DNA of 64,000 nucleotides from Arthrobacter sp. 9V (GTDB lineage Bacteria; Actinomycetota; Actinomycetes; Actinomycetales; Micrococcaceae). This document shows positions 43,332 to 51,808 of this stretch, one piece after another. The stretch is taken from positions 4,168,838 through 4,232,837 of the forward strand of contig NZ_LR732912.1 in NCBI RefSeq assembly GCF_902506065.1, in the 5' to 3' direction. Position numbers and translations under genes: made by a program. Each line of letters opens with the position of its first letter. The stretch's first letter is position 1. The notes beneath the pieces were generated by a model, which saw nothing but the letters and a program-made list of their open reading frames with translations, searched no databases and was not told the DNA's origin.

Positions 43332-43362
43332 GACCGGAAGAAGTTGTTGACTTCTTCCGGTC
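43332..43362. promoter_or_regulatory. Perfect 13-bp palindrome, probable ROK operator over a promoter
   Basis: GACCGGAAGAAGT (43332-43344) pairs with 43350-43362 around TGTTG. Inside it TTGACT (43347-43352) with TATCGT 17 bases on (43370-43375) makes a good promoter for the downstream operon, so a protein bound here would block it. It could also stop transcripts from the ROK gene. Confidence 0.65.
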
Positions 43363-43436
43363 ACCGGATTATCGTTGTAACAGGCGCCACAAAGCGCACT
43401 ACCAGCAACATAAACCTCGACGGCGAGGGAGACCAC

Positions 43437-43610
43437 ATGGAGCACACCCTCTGCATCCGTTGGCCCTGCGCCGGTAACGCATACAAGGAATCCACGGGAT
43501 TCCCTGTGAAGCAAGGCGCCTTTCCACGGCATTTCAGCCACCACCCACCGCAATACCTATCGATCTCCGTAGCGTTGCCGCCGGAGAACAGTCGGATCAC
43601 TCGAAGCTGA
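43437..43610 (+). CDS. Possible leader ORF before the ABC transporter operon
   Basis: 57 codons, ATG with GGGAG five bases upstream, between the promoter at 43347-43375 and the binding-protein gene. The product (MEHTLCIRWPCAGNAYKE at the start) has no recognisable fold. The message contains a GGAATCC/GGATTCC hairpin (around 43491-43507). It ends 27 bases before the next start. It could be a regulatory leader peptide or only a chance frame in a 315-base leader. Confidence 0.35.
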   Translation: MEHTLCIRWPCAGNAYKESTGFPVKQGAFPRHFSHHPPQYLSISVALPPENSRITRS

Positions 43611-43637
43611 GCTACCGACGCCTTGTCTAGGAGAAAC

Positions 43638-45155
43638 ATGCGCAAACTAGTCGGCATTGCCGCCGCCACAGCCGTCCTGGCGCTCACTGCCTGCACCGGC
43701 TCCTCCCCTGGCGGTTCCACCGCCCCCACTGAATTGGACATCGCAGCCATTGCGCCGCCCGAGTCCTTCTCTCCGGGCAACTTCGGCACTGGCCCCACCA
43801 CCCAGTTCCTTCAACCGGTCTACGACTCCCTCTTCCGTAACACCAATGAGGGAGAACCTGCCGAGAACATCGTGACCAAGTGGTCTTACGATGACACCCG
43901 GACCAAGCTCTCCCTCACAATCAGGGAAGGCGTTAAATTCACCGATGGGACGGCCTTGGATGCCGCCGCGGTGAAGGCCAACCTTGATTCCGCCCGCAAG
44001 GGTACCGGTGAAGCAGGTGGACAACTGCGCTTCATCCAGGATGTCACCGTCACCGACGCCACCAACCTCATGGTCACGCTTTCCGCTCCGGACCCATCGC
44101 TCGTGCCGAACCTGGGCGGAACCGCCGGCGTCCTTGCCAGCCCGAAGGCCTTGGGAACACCGGAGCTGGACACCACTCCCGTAGGTTCGGGCCCATACAT
44201 CCTGGATTCCGCAAAGTCCCAGACCGGCATCAAGTACGTCTACACGCGAAACGCTGACTACTGGAACGCCAAAGACTTCCCGTTCGACACCGTCGAAGTC
44301 ACGGTCTTCAACGACAACAATGCAATCCTCAACGCACTGCGGGCCGGTGAGGCAGACTTCGCAGTAGTGACCGACAAGGATTCGAACAGCCTCAAGTCCG
44401 CCGGCCTGAACATCCAGTCCAGCCCCGCCTACACCACCAGCGGCCTCTACTTGTTCGACCGCAAGGGCACCCTGGTTCCTGCGCTCGCCGAGCCCAAGGT
44501 CCGCCAGGCGATCAACATGGCCCTGGATCGCGACGCCATCCACGCGAAAGTCTTCGGTGGTAAGGGCAAGGCCACCAGCCAGGTCTTCAGTTCCACCAGC
44601 GACGCTTTCATCCCGGACCTAGACAAGAAGTACCCCTTTGATGTGGACGCCGCGAAGAAGCTTCTCGCAGACGCCGGTTACGCCAACGGCTTCACCCTGC
44701 CCATGCCGGATGTATCACCCGTCTATCCGGATCAGCAAGCGGCGGTGACTGAAGCTCTGACGGCTATTGGCGTCACACCGCAGTACCAGCCTGTGAACGG
44801 CCAGACGTTCATTTCGGATCTGTTGGCAGGAAAGTACCCCGCAGCGATTTTCGGCCTCAACAGCCCCCGCCCGTGGGATTTCGCCCAGATTGCGCTCACT
44901 CCCGAATCACTCTGGAACCCGTTCCACGTCTCCGATCCCACCGTGGTTGACCTGATCAACAAGGCCCAAGGCGAAACCGGTGAGGCCCAAACCGAAACGT
45001 TCCGTCAACTGAACACCTATGTGGTGGACCAGGCTTGGTTTGCCCCCTACATCCAGTCTGACAACGTCTTCGCAAGCAACGCCGAAATCACTGTCACACC
45101 GCAGCGCTATTCCACCCTGCCGCCGCTCTGGGGCTTCACTGCCTCGAAGAAGTAG
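43638..45155 (+). CDS. ABC transporter substrate-binding lipoprotein (family 5)
   Basis: 505 residues. A signal peptide with lipobox LTAC (Cys19) is followed by the SBP_bac_5 domain: LFRNTNEGEPAENIVTKWSY, TIREGVKFTDGTALDAAAVKANL, PVGSGPYILDSAKS and VRQAINMALDRDAI. Family members bind peptides, nickel or oligosaccharides. The neighbours make glycosylated plant compounds the likely ligand. ATG 43638 has TAGGAG four bases upstream; an alternative start five codons earlier is weaker. Confidence 0.9.
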   Translation: MRKLVGIAAATAVLALTACTGSSPGGSTAPTELDIAAIAPPESFSPGNFGTGPTTQFLQPVYDSLFRNTNEGEPAENIVTKWSYDDTRTKLSLTIREGVKFTDGTALDAAAVKANLDSARKGTGEAGGQLRFIQDVTVTDATNLMVTLSAPDPSLVPNLGGTAGVLASPKALGTPELDTTPVGSGPYILDSAKSQTGIKYVYTRNADYWNAKDFPFDTVEVTVFNDNNAILNALRAGEADFAVVTDKDSNSLKSAGLNIQSSPAYTTSGLYLFDRKGTLVPALAEPKVRQAINMALDRDAIHAKVFGGKGKATSQVFSSTSDAFIPDLDKKYPFDVDAAKKLLADAGYANGFTLPMPDVSPVYPDQQAAVTEALTAIGVTPQYQPVNGQTFISDLLAGKYPAAIFGLNSPRPWDFAQIALTPESLWNPFHVSDPTVVDLINKAQGETGEAQTETFRQLNTYVVDQAWFAPYIQSDNVFASNAEITVTPQRYSTLPPLWGFTASKK

Positions 45156-45161
45156 CAGGTG

Positions 45162-45192
45162 GGCGGCCGGCCCACCCAGGGCCGGCCGCCCC
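45162..45192 (+). promoter_or_regulatory. Strong intercistronic hairpin after the binding-protein gene
   Basis: GGGCGGCCGGCCC (45162-45174) pairs exactly with 45180-45192 around five bases, seven bases after the stop. Hairpins in this place often protect the 5' message or stop part of the transcripts, so that binding protein exceeds membrane subunits. Confidence 0.7.
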
Positions 45193-45230
45193 TACCCATC
45201 CCTCATCTTCCCGAAGCCCAAGGAGCTGCC

Positions 45231-46172
45231 GTGCTGATGTTTATCCTTCGCCGCCTGGCCTCAGGATTGGTGCTCATGTTCGTTATTTCCACTGCGACGT
45301 TCTTCCTCCTGAACCTCACAGGGCAAGACCCTGTCCGTCAGGTTTTGGGACCAGTGGCTTCGGCCGAACAGGTGGAGGCCAAGCGCCAACAACTGGGCCT
45401 CGACGAACCGTTGATCACCCAATACTTCCAGTGGCTCGGATCTGCCGTACGTGGGGATTTGGGCCGGTCATGGTTTACCAACCAGCCGGTAGGAGAATTA
45501 CTCTCCCAAACCCTTCCGCCCACCCTTTCCATGGTGATCGGGTCACTGATCCTCGCTGCCTGTATTGGAACCTTGATCGGTGTGACAGCTGCCTTGCGGC
45601 GGGGACGACTCGATCGCGGTCTGCAGGTGGCGTCCACCCTGGTTCAGGCAATTCCCGGCTTCCTGGTGGCCCTGGTCCTGGCTTTGGTTTTCGCTGTCCA
45701 GCTTCGCATGTTCCCGGCTACCGGGTTCACAGCTTTCAGCGATTCTCCCGGCAAGTGGCTTGCCTCCATCACACTCCCGGTCATTGCATTGGCTCTAGGC
45801 TCTTTGGCTTCCATTGCCCTGCAGGTCCGGGGGTCAATGATCGATGTGATGCAGCAGGACTTTGTCCGGACACTGCGCAGCCGCGGCCTCCCGGAGCGAA
45901 GCGTGGTGGTGAAGCATGCCTTGCGCAGCGCCGCCGGGCCAAGCCTCACCACGGTTTCCCTGATGTTCATTGTGGCCATCTCCAGTTCGGTGATCATTGA
46001 GAAAGTTTTCAACATCCCGGGGATCGGCACCCAGGCCAACAACTCAGCCGGCCGTGGCGACTTGCCCGTTGTGCTCGGGATTGTCCTGGTCACCGTGGTG
46101 CTCGTCGTCGTCGTCAATCTCCTCGTCGATCTGGCGCAAGGCTGGATCAATCCGAAAGTTCGTGTCTCATGA
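45231..46172 (+). CDS. ABC transporter permease (DppB type)
   Basis: 313 residues, six helices. The start FILRRLASGLVLMFVISTATFFLLNL and the loop LRSRGLPERSVVVKHALRSAAGP (EAA-like motif that contacts the ATPase) are typical of OppB/DppB. GTG 45231 is chosen because AGGAG lies five bases before it. The ATG two codons later is also possible. The stop overlaps the next gene as ATGA. Confidence 0.9.
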   Translation: MLMFILRRLASGLVLMFVISTATFFLLNLTGQDPVRQVLGPVASAEQVEAKRQQLGLDEPLITQYFQWLGSAVRGDLGRSWFTNQPVGELLSQTLPPTLSMVIGSLILAACIGTLIGVTAALRRGRLDRGLQVASTLVQAIPGFLVALVLALVFAVQLRMFPATGFTAFSDSPGKWLASITLPVIALALGSLASIALQVRGSMIDVMQQDFVRTLRSRGLPERSVVVKHALRSAAGPSLTTVSLMFIVAISSSVIIEKVFNIPGIGTQANNSAGRGDLPVVLGIVLVTVVLVVVVNLLVDLAQGWINPKVRVS

Positions 46173-48016
46173 CCGATAACCTTGTCACCGGCACCCGCAA
46201 GTCGCTGGAAGTAGTCGCCTCTGCGCCCCAAGGCGACAAATTGATCAAGAAGTTCCTTCGCGAACCTGCCGCAGTGATCTCGCTGGTGTTCCTCGCCTTG
46301 CTCGGGGTGGTGGCGGTCCTCGCACCATTGATCTCCTCCTACGATCCCACCGCTACGCGCCTCGCCGATGTCCTGGCACCGCCTTTCACCCCTGAGCACC
46401 CTCTGGGCGCTGACGGCGTGGGCCGCGACGTGCTGGCAAACCTCGTTTACGGTGCGCAGACCAGCCTTTCCAGCGCCGCGATCGTGATCGCTGTCAGTTT
46501 GCTGATTGGAGTACCTACCGGACTCCTGGCTGGTTACCGCCAGGGGTGGATTGACGGTGTCAGCATGTGGATCAGCGGTGCGCTGCTATCACTGCCGGCA
46601 ATCGTGGTGCTCCTTGTAGTGCTGGCCCGGGTAGGACGCAGCACCTCACTTGCCCTGGTGGTATTCGGCATATTGATCGCCCCCTCGGTGTTCCTGCTCA
46701 TCCGTGGCTCGGTCCGGGCCGTGCGGGAAGAACTGTACGTAGACGCCGCCCGGGTCTCCGGCTTGAGCGATATCCGCATCATGGTCCGCCACATCCTTCC
46801 TGTAGTCATCACGCCCGCTATCATCCAAGCGGCGTTGTTGGCAGGCGCCGGCATAGGAATCGAAGCGGGCATCGCCTTCCTTGGCCTTGGCTCCTCTGAC
46901 AAGGCCAGTTGGGGCCTGATGCTCAATGACGCATCGCAGAACATTTTCAACGCTCCCTGGCTGCTCCTCTGGCCAAGCGTTGCCCTGGTGTTGACGGTCA
47001 TGGCCTGCACCTTGGTGGGAAACGGCTTCCGTGACGCTTTGGCGAACTACGGATCATCTGCCGGCCCCGCCAAAAAAGTAAAAGCTGCCAAGCACGCCAG
47101 TTCAACTCCTGAACCTGCACGGCCTATGAAGAAGGCGCCTGTGGATCCAGGAGACGCACTCCTGGTCATCGACGATCTCCGGGTCTCCTATCCCCGCCCC
47201 AACGGTGAGAAGTCCGACGTCGTCAAAGGCATTTCCTTGAGGGTGGAGCGCGGCCGGATCCTTGGCCTGGTGGGAGAATCAGGCTCGGGTAAGTCGCAGA
47301 CCGCCTTCTCAGTCCTGGGACTGCTGCCCGGGCAAGCCCACATGTCTGCAGGAACCTTGAGTTTCGCCGGAGTGGATCTGCTCGGGATGACTCCAAAAGA
47401 GCGCAATGAACTACGTGGCGCGCGGATCGGGTACATCCCCCAGGAGCCCATGAGCAACCTCGATCCCGCCTTCCGAATCGGGTCCCAACTCACGGAGCCA
47501 ATGCGGCACCACCTGGGAATCCCGGCAAAGACCGCAAAAGAGGAAGCCCTCAAACTCCTCGCTCGAGTAGGCATTCCTGATCCTGAAAGGGTCTTCAAGT
47601 CCTACCCGCATCAGGTCTCGGGCGGAATGGCGCAGCGCGTGCTCATTGCCGGAGCCGTTTCCTGCAATCCGGAACTGCTCATTGCTGACGAACCCACCAC
47701 CGCACTGGACGTCACCGTGCAGGCCGACGTGCTGGACCTCATTCGCAGCCTTCAGGCCGAACGCGGCATGGGTGTGGTCCTGGTGACCCACAACTTCGGA
47801 GTGGTAGCGGATCTCTGTGACCAAGTGGCCGTGATGCGCGACGGAGAGATCGTGGAGGTAGCTGCGGTGACTGAGCTGTTCGCCAATCCCCGGGAAGAGT
47901 ACACGCGGCTCCTCCTGGAATCTGCGCTCGATTCAACATCAAAGACACCCGCCAACCCACCCATCGACTCTGGCATGACCACCGACATGACCACCGAGAC
48001 AGAAGGTGCACGATGA
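46169..48016 (+). CDS. Fused ABC permease and ATPase (DppC-DppD)
   Basis: 615 residues. Residues 1-290 are a DppC-type permease (HPLGADGVGRDVLANLVYGAQ; EAA loop near 190-212), a charged linker runs from about 295 to 330, and the rest is a DppD-type ATPase: Walker A GESGSGKS (369-376), QEPMSNLDP, signature VSGGMAQRV and Walker B LLIADEPTTALD. Such fusions occur in actinobacteria. It forms the transporter with the DppB-type permease and the next ATPase, overlapping both neighbours by four bases. Confidence 0.92.
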   Translation: MTDNLVTGTRKSLEVVASAPQGDKLIKKFLREPAAVISLVFLALLGVVAVLAPLISSYDPTATRLADVLAPPFTPEHPLGADGVGRDVLANLVYGAQTSLSSAAIVIAVSLLIGVPTGLLAGYRQGWIDGVSMWISGALLSLPAIVVLLVVLARVGRSTSLALVVFGILIAPSVFLLIRGSVRAVREELYVDAARVSGLSDIRIMVRHILPVVITPAIIQAALLAGAGIGIEAGIAFLGLGSSDKASWGLMLNDASQNIFNAPWLLLWPSVALVLTVMACTLVGNGFRDALANYGSSAGPAKKVKAAKHASSTPEPARPMKKAPVDPGDALLVIDDLRVSYPRPNGEKSDVVKGISLRVERGRILGLVGESGSGKSQTAFSVLGLLPGQAHMSAGTLSFAGVDLLGMTPKERNELRGARIGYIPQEPMSNLDPAFRIGSQLTEPMRHHLGIPAKTAKEEALKLLARVGIPDPERVFKSYPHQVSGGMAQRVLIAGAVSCNPELLIADEPTTALDVTVQADVLDLIRSLQAERGMGVVLVTHNFGVVADLCDQVAVMRDGEIVEVAAVTELFANPREEYTRLLLESALDSTSKTPANPPIDSGMTTDMTTETEGAR

Positions 48017-48900
48017 CTTCCGTCAGCCAGACCGCCTTGGCGGAAGCAGAGCCCCTCCTGCGGATCACGGACCTGACCGTTGACTACAGGATTGGCGGAT
48101 TCGGCAGAAAACGGACATTCCGGGCGTTGCAAGGCGTGAGCCTGGACATCAAAGCCGGGGAAACCCTGGGACTCGTGGGCGAGTCCGGTTCCGGTAAGTC
48201 AACCATCGGCCGTGCGGTGCTGGGACTTGCCCCGGTGACCGGTGGCGACATCCGTTTCGACGGAAGATCGATCACCAAACTCGCCAAGAAGGAACGCCGG
48301 GCACTCAGCAGCGACATTCAGGTAGTTTTTCAAGATCCCTACACCTCCCTGAATCCGTCCATGACCATCAGCGACATTTTGTCCGAACCGATGCAGGTTT
48401 CCGGGACGTCCAAGGTTGATGCTCAACGACGGGTCCGGGAGCTCCTGGATGTTGTGAACCTGCCCTCCAACTCCAGCGCCCGCTATCCGCGCGAGTTTTC
48501 CGGCGGCCAAAGGCAACGGATCGCAATCGCCCGTTCTTTGTGCCGGAATCCCAAGCTCATTGTGTGTGATGAGCCCGTCAGTGCACTGGACTTGTCCACC
48601 CAAGCACGGGTTCTTCAACTTTTCTCCGACATCCAAGAGCAGACCGGCGTTTCGCTCCTGTTTGTCACCCACGATCTGGATGTGGTGAGGCACATCAGCG
48701 AGCGCGTGGCAGTGATGCGACGCGGAGAAATTGTGGAAACCGGCATCACGGAACAGGTTATTGCGCATCCGCACCACGCCTACACGAAGGCCCTCCTCCT
48801 GGCCTCCCCTATCGCCAACCCGGCCCGGCAAGCCGAGCGGCGCCGGGAACGACGACTTTTCCTTGACGCTCAACCTGCGCTTTCCACAGCTGCCCGCTGA
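48013..48900 (+). CDS. ABC transporter ATPase (DppF/OppF type)
   Basis: 295 residues. Walker A GESGSGKST, Q-loop VFQDPYTSLNPSMTI, signature FSGGQRQRIAIARSL and Walker B LIVCDEPVSALD are all present, followed by the switch His in FVTHDLDVV and the C-terminal oligopeptide-type tail (HPHHAYTKALLLASP). It completes the importer; all four subunits are thus present. ATGA overlap with the fused gene. Confidence 0.93.
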   Translation: MTSVSQTALAEAEPLLRITDLTVDYRIGGFGRKRTFRALQGVSLDIKAGETLGLVGESGSGKSTIGRAVLGLAPVTGGDIRFDGRSITKLAKKERRALSSDIQVVFQDPYTSLNPSMTISDILSEPMQVSGTSKVDAQRRVRELLDVVNLPSNSSARYPREFSGGQRQRIAIARSLCRNPKLIVCDEPVSALDLSTQARVLQLFSDIQEQTGVSLLFVTHDLDVVRHISERVAVMRRGEIVETGITEQVIAHPHHAYTKALLLASPIANPARQAERRRERRLFLDAQPALSTAAR

Positions 48901-48952
48901 GGAAACCACCAGGGCGTGAAGCCCTCCCTTCTACAGATTCCTGGAGAACAGC

Positions 48953-50506
48953 ATGACCACCACAGCAGTACCTTCAGCGCGCCCTTATCCAGCCCGCGTC
49001 GACGTCGCAATCATCGGAAGCGGCCCCGCCGGAGCCACCTATGCACGCATCCTTTCCGAACTCAGCCCCCAGGCATCCATTGCCATCTTCGAGGCCGGAC
49101 CCACCATCAGTGATCCGCCCGGATCCCACGTGAAGAACATCGCAAGTGTCCAGGACCGCGAAGCTGCCCAGCGCCGTTCTGAGGGAAAAGTGAGCGCCCT
49201 GCCAGCCGGCGGGAACCTCGCAGAGTACGCACGCGACGTCGCACGCCCGGTGCGGCCCGGCACCTTCCTGCTTGATGAGGGTTGGCAGCAGCCCGGTGAG
49301 GCTGGACTGCCGGGTCTTGCATTCTCCAGCAATGTTGGCGGGATGGCGGCCCATTGGACCGGAGCATGCCCGCGTCCAGGTGGAAGCGAGCGCATCGCGT
49401 TCCTGCCGAACATGGATGAGCTTCTGAGCGAGGCCGAACGCCTCCTCTCGGTCAGCTCGGAGGCGCTGGCTGATGCTCCCCTTGCCGATCTGGTCCGCTC
49501 ACGTCTGGCAACGGCGCTCGACGGCGGCCGCGCACCTGACCGTCGTGTTCAGCCCATGCCGCTGGCGGTCCGCCGCACTGACGACGGCCGCTTCATCTGG
49601 TCTGGAGCTGACGTGGTGTTCGGCGACGAGACGCGGAACAACCCCCGGGCCCGCCTGTTCGACGAAAGCGTAGTTGTGCGGGTGCTGACCGACGGAGATG
49701 AAGTCAGCGGTGTGCGGGTGCGCGACGACAAGACGGGAGACGAGCATGAAATTGCGGCCCGGTACGTGGTAGTTGCCGCCGATGCCCTCCGCGGTCCGCA
49801 ACTGCTCTTCGCCTCCGGTATCCGCCCCGAAGCTCTCGGCCGTTACCTGAATGACCAGCCACAGATTGTCCATGCTGTCCGGTTGACCGGCGTCGTGGAT
49901 GATGTTCCCGCTGCTTCGTCACAAGACACCACCATCACCGCCCAAAGCGGGGTCAGCTGGGTGCCCTTCACCGATGAGCAGCCCTTTCATGGGCAGGTCA
50001 TGCAACTGGATGCATCACCGGTGCCCATTTCAGGGGATGTCATCCCTGGTTCGATCGTGGGCTTGGGGTGGTTCTGCGCCAAGGACCTTCAAGCCTCGGA
50101 CCGCGTTGTCTTCTCGGAAGACACCACGGACGCCTATGGGCTGCCGGCCATGAACATCCACTACACCTTCACGGAACGTGACGAGCAGACACTGTCCGCA
50201 GCACGCCAATCTGTGGTTGCCGCTGCCCGGTCCCTGGGCGAGCCACTGGGCGATGAACCGCTCACTTTCCCCGCCGGCGCCTCATTGCACTACCAAGGCA
50301 CCCTGCGGATGGGGACATCCAACGACGGCACCGCTGTGTGCGATCCCACCGGACAGGTGTGGGACGTCAGAGGGTTGTTCGTTGCAGGCAACGGTGTCAT
50401 CCCCACCCCTACAGCCTGCAACCCCACGTTGACCGGGGTGGCCTTGGCCGTCGCCGGTGCACGCCAGATCTCCGAATCAATCAACTCCACGTCCACAGAG
50501 AAGTGA
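48953..50506 (+). CDS. GMC oxidoreductase, C-glycoside 3-oxidase/pyranose oxidase type
   Basis: 517 residues. The FAD site is VAIIGSGPAGATYARIL near residues 18-34, and SSNVGGMAAHWTGACPRP fits the flavin-binding loop. Near the end are His446 (LHYQGTLRMG) and Asn490 (TACNPTLTG), 44 apart, the same spacing as the catalytic pair of actinobacterial pyranose oxidases and C-glycoside 3-oxidases (CarA and its Arthrobacter relatives). It should oxidise the sugar C3-OH to a ketone, which the deglycosidase needs. The two deglycosidase subunit genes follow at once, which makes this function likely. Confidence 0.85.
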   Translation: MTTTAVPSARPYPARVDVAIIGSGPAGATYARILSELSPQASIAIFEAGPTISDPPGSHVKNIASVQDREAAQRRSEGKVSALPAGGNLAEYARDVARPVRPGTFLLDEGWQQPGEAGLPGLAFSSNVGGMAAHWTGACPRPGGSERIAFLPNMDELLSEAERLLSVSSEALADAPLADLVRSRLATALDGGRAPDRRVQPMPLAVRRTDDGRFIWSGADVVFGDETRNNPRARLFDESVVVRVLTDGDEVSGVRVRDDKTGDEHEIAARYVVVAADALRGPQLLFASGIRPEALGRYLNDQPQIVHAVRLTGVVDDVPAASSQDTTITAQSGVSWVPFTDEQPFHGQVMQLDASPVPISGDVIPGSIVGLGWFCAKDLQASDRVVFSEDTTDAYGLPAMNIHYTFTERDEQTLSAARQSVVAAARSLGEPLGDEPLTFPAGASLHYQGTLRMGTSNDGTAVCDPTGQVWDVRGLFVAGNGVIPTPTACNPTLTGVALAVAGARQISESINSTSTEK

Positions 50507-50513
50507 GGAAAAC

Positions 50514-50918
50514 ATGGTCCTCGAACGAGAACTGATCCAAAGCCGGGGCTTTCGCAACGTCCAGGAGGGAACCGATACTGTCGGCTTCGAGATAGCCCTG
50601 CGCATGCCCAACTACCGGGGCGTCTGGGGAAGCCTCATCGACGGCGTGGCTGTCACCGTTGATGGTCAGGAATGGAGCCGGGAAGTACCGCGCTGGACAC
50701 TCCAGGGACGCACTTTCAGCATCCAGGAACTGCGCCAGTCCACCGATGTCCGCTGGCAGCTCGATGAAGTGGCCACTGTCATGGTGCCGCTCGCAGGCGG
50801 CCTGGCCGTAGGTGTCCATGATGTTCGCGTTGATATTGCGTTGCACGCACCCTACATTCCGGCTGAATTCCAACCGTCAATTTTCACGTCCCAGCGAAAG
50901 GTCACGGTCCTCGCATGA
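50514..50918 (+). CDS. C-glycoside deglycosidase small (beta) subunit, DUF6379
   Basis: 134 residues, all-beta. The stretch SRGFRNVQEGTDTVGFEIALRMPNYRGVWGSLIDG and TFSIQELRQSTDVRWQLDE are typical of the small subunit of CarB/CarC and DgpB/DgpC-type deglycosidases, which break the C-C bond of 3-keto C-glycosides together with a TIM-barrel partner. The partner gene overlaps by four bases (ATGA). GAGGAA precedes the ATG, 7 bases after the oxidase stop. Confidence 0.82.
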   Translation: MVLERELIQSRGFRNVQEGTDTVGFEIALRMPNYRGVWGSLIDGVAVTVDGQEWSREVPRWTLQGRTFSIQELRQSTDVRWQLDEVATVMVPLAGGLAVGVHDVRVDIALHAPYIPAEFQPSIFTSQRKVTVLA

Positions 50919-51808
50919 GCAACCTCAAGTACGGCGTCTCCCTCTACAGCTACACCGGTGATATGAACACCGTCCTCACCCTCGAAGACGCCATGGCACA
51001 AATAGCTGACATCGGCGCAACCGGGATTGAGATCCTGGGTGAAGGTCACGTGCCCAACTATCCGGAACCGTCCACCGCGTGGATTGACCAATGGTTCGGG
51101 CTGCTCGAAAAATACCAGCTGGAGCCCACCAACTACGGGTCGTGGATCGACTCGAGCATGTGGCGTGACCGCGACCTCACCGCTGATGAGGGTGCTGTGA
51201 TGCTGGCTCGCGATCTTCGTCTGGCCCATCGCCTTGGATTCACCTCAATCCGCCCCAAGATCGGCGTGGTGTCCATGGACCTGCGTCCCCACCCGATCTG
51301 GGAAGAAGTGATTGAGCGTAACCTCGATCTCGCGGCCGAGCTGAACCTCATCATTTGCCCGGAAATCCACGCCCCCACTCCCATCAAGCACCCGGTGGTG
51401 GACGAGTACATCGCGTTCATCGAGCGAACCGGATCGAAGAACTTCCGCCTGCTCATCGACACCGGCATCTTCCAAAGGGCGATCACCACCGCCAAGCATG
51501 ACGGCCTCAGCGAAGAAGCCCAGGAAGAAGGCTGGCGTAAGCCCCTTGCCGTTCCCATGTCGGACCTGGCGGATGTTCTCCCGTACGTGTCGTTCATTCA
51601 GGCCAAGTTCTTCGACATCAATGATGACCTGGTTGACGGCCAGATTCCTTGGCGCGAGATCCTTCAAACCCTGAAGGAGAACGAATGGTCGGGTTACCTG
51701 TCCAGCGAATACGAAGGCGATCGGCTGCCTTACCGATCCATCGAACAGGTCCGCCGGCAGCATGCGCTTCTGCACAGCCTGGAGGCCGAGATCGCCGGGA
51801 CGCCGTGA
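50915..51808 (+). CDS. C-glycoside deglycosidase catalytic (alpha) subunit, sugar isomerase-like barrel
   Basis: 297 residues, a xylose isomerase-like TIM barrel. Candidate metal ligands are Glu150 and His152 (ICPEIHAP), Asp182 (LLIDTG) and Glu265 (LSSEYEGDR); Gln229 (FIQAKFF) sits where many family members have His. EILGEGHVPNYPEP and GVSLYSYTGDMN are seen in this deglycosidase group. With the small subunit it would cleave the C-glycosidic bond by metal-assisted acid/base elimination. The operon order oxidase-beta-alpha supports this over a simple epimerase. Confidence 0.82.
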   Translation: MSNLKYGVSLYSYTGDMNTVLTLEDAMAQIADIGATGIEILGEGHVPNYPEPSTAWIDQWFGLLEKYQLEPTNYGSWIDSSMWRDRDLTADEGAVMLARDLRLAHRLGFTSIRPKIGVVSMDLRPHPIWEEVIERNLDLAAELNLIICPEIHAPTPIKHPVVDEYIAFIERTGSKNFRLLIDTGIFQRAITTAKHDGLSEEAQEEGWRKPLAVPMSDLADVLPYVSFIQAKFFDINDDLVDGQIPWREILQTLKENEWSGYLSSEYEGDRLPYRSIEQVRRQHALLHSLEAEIAGTP

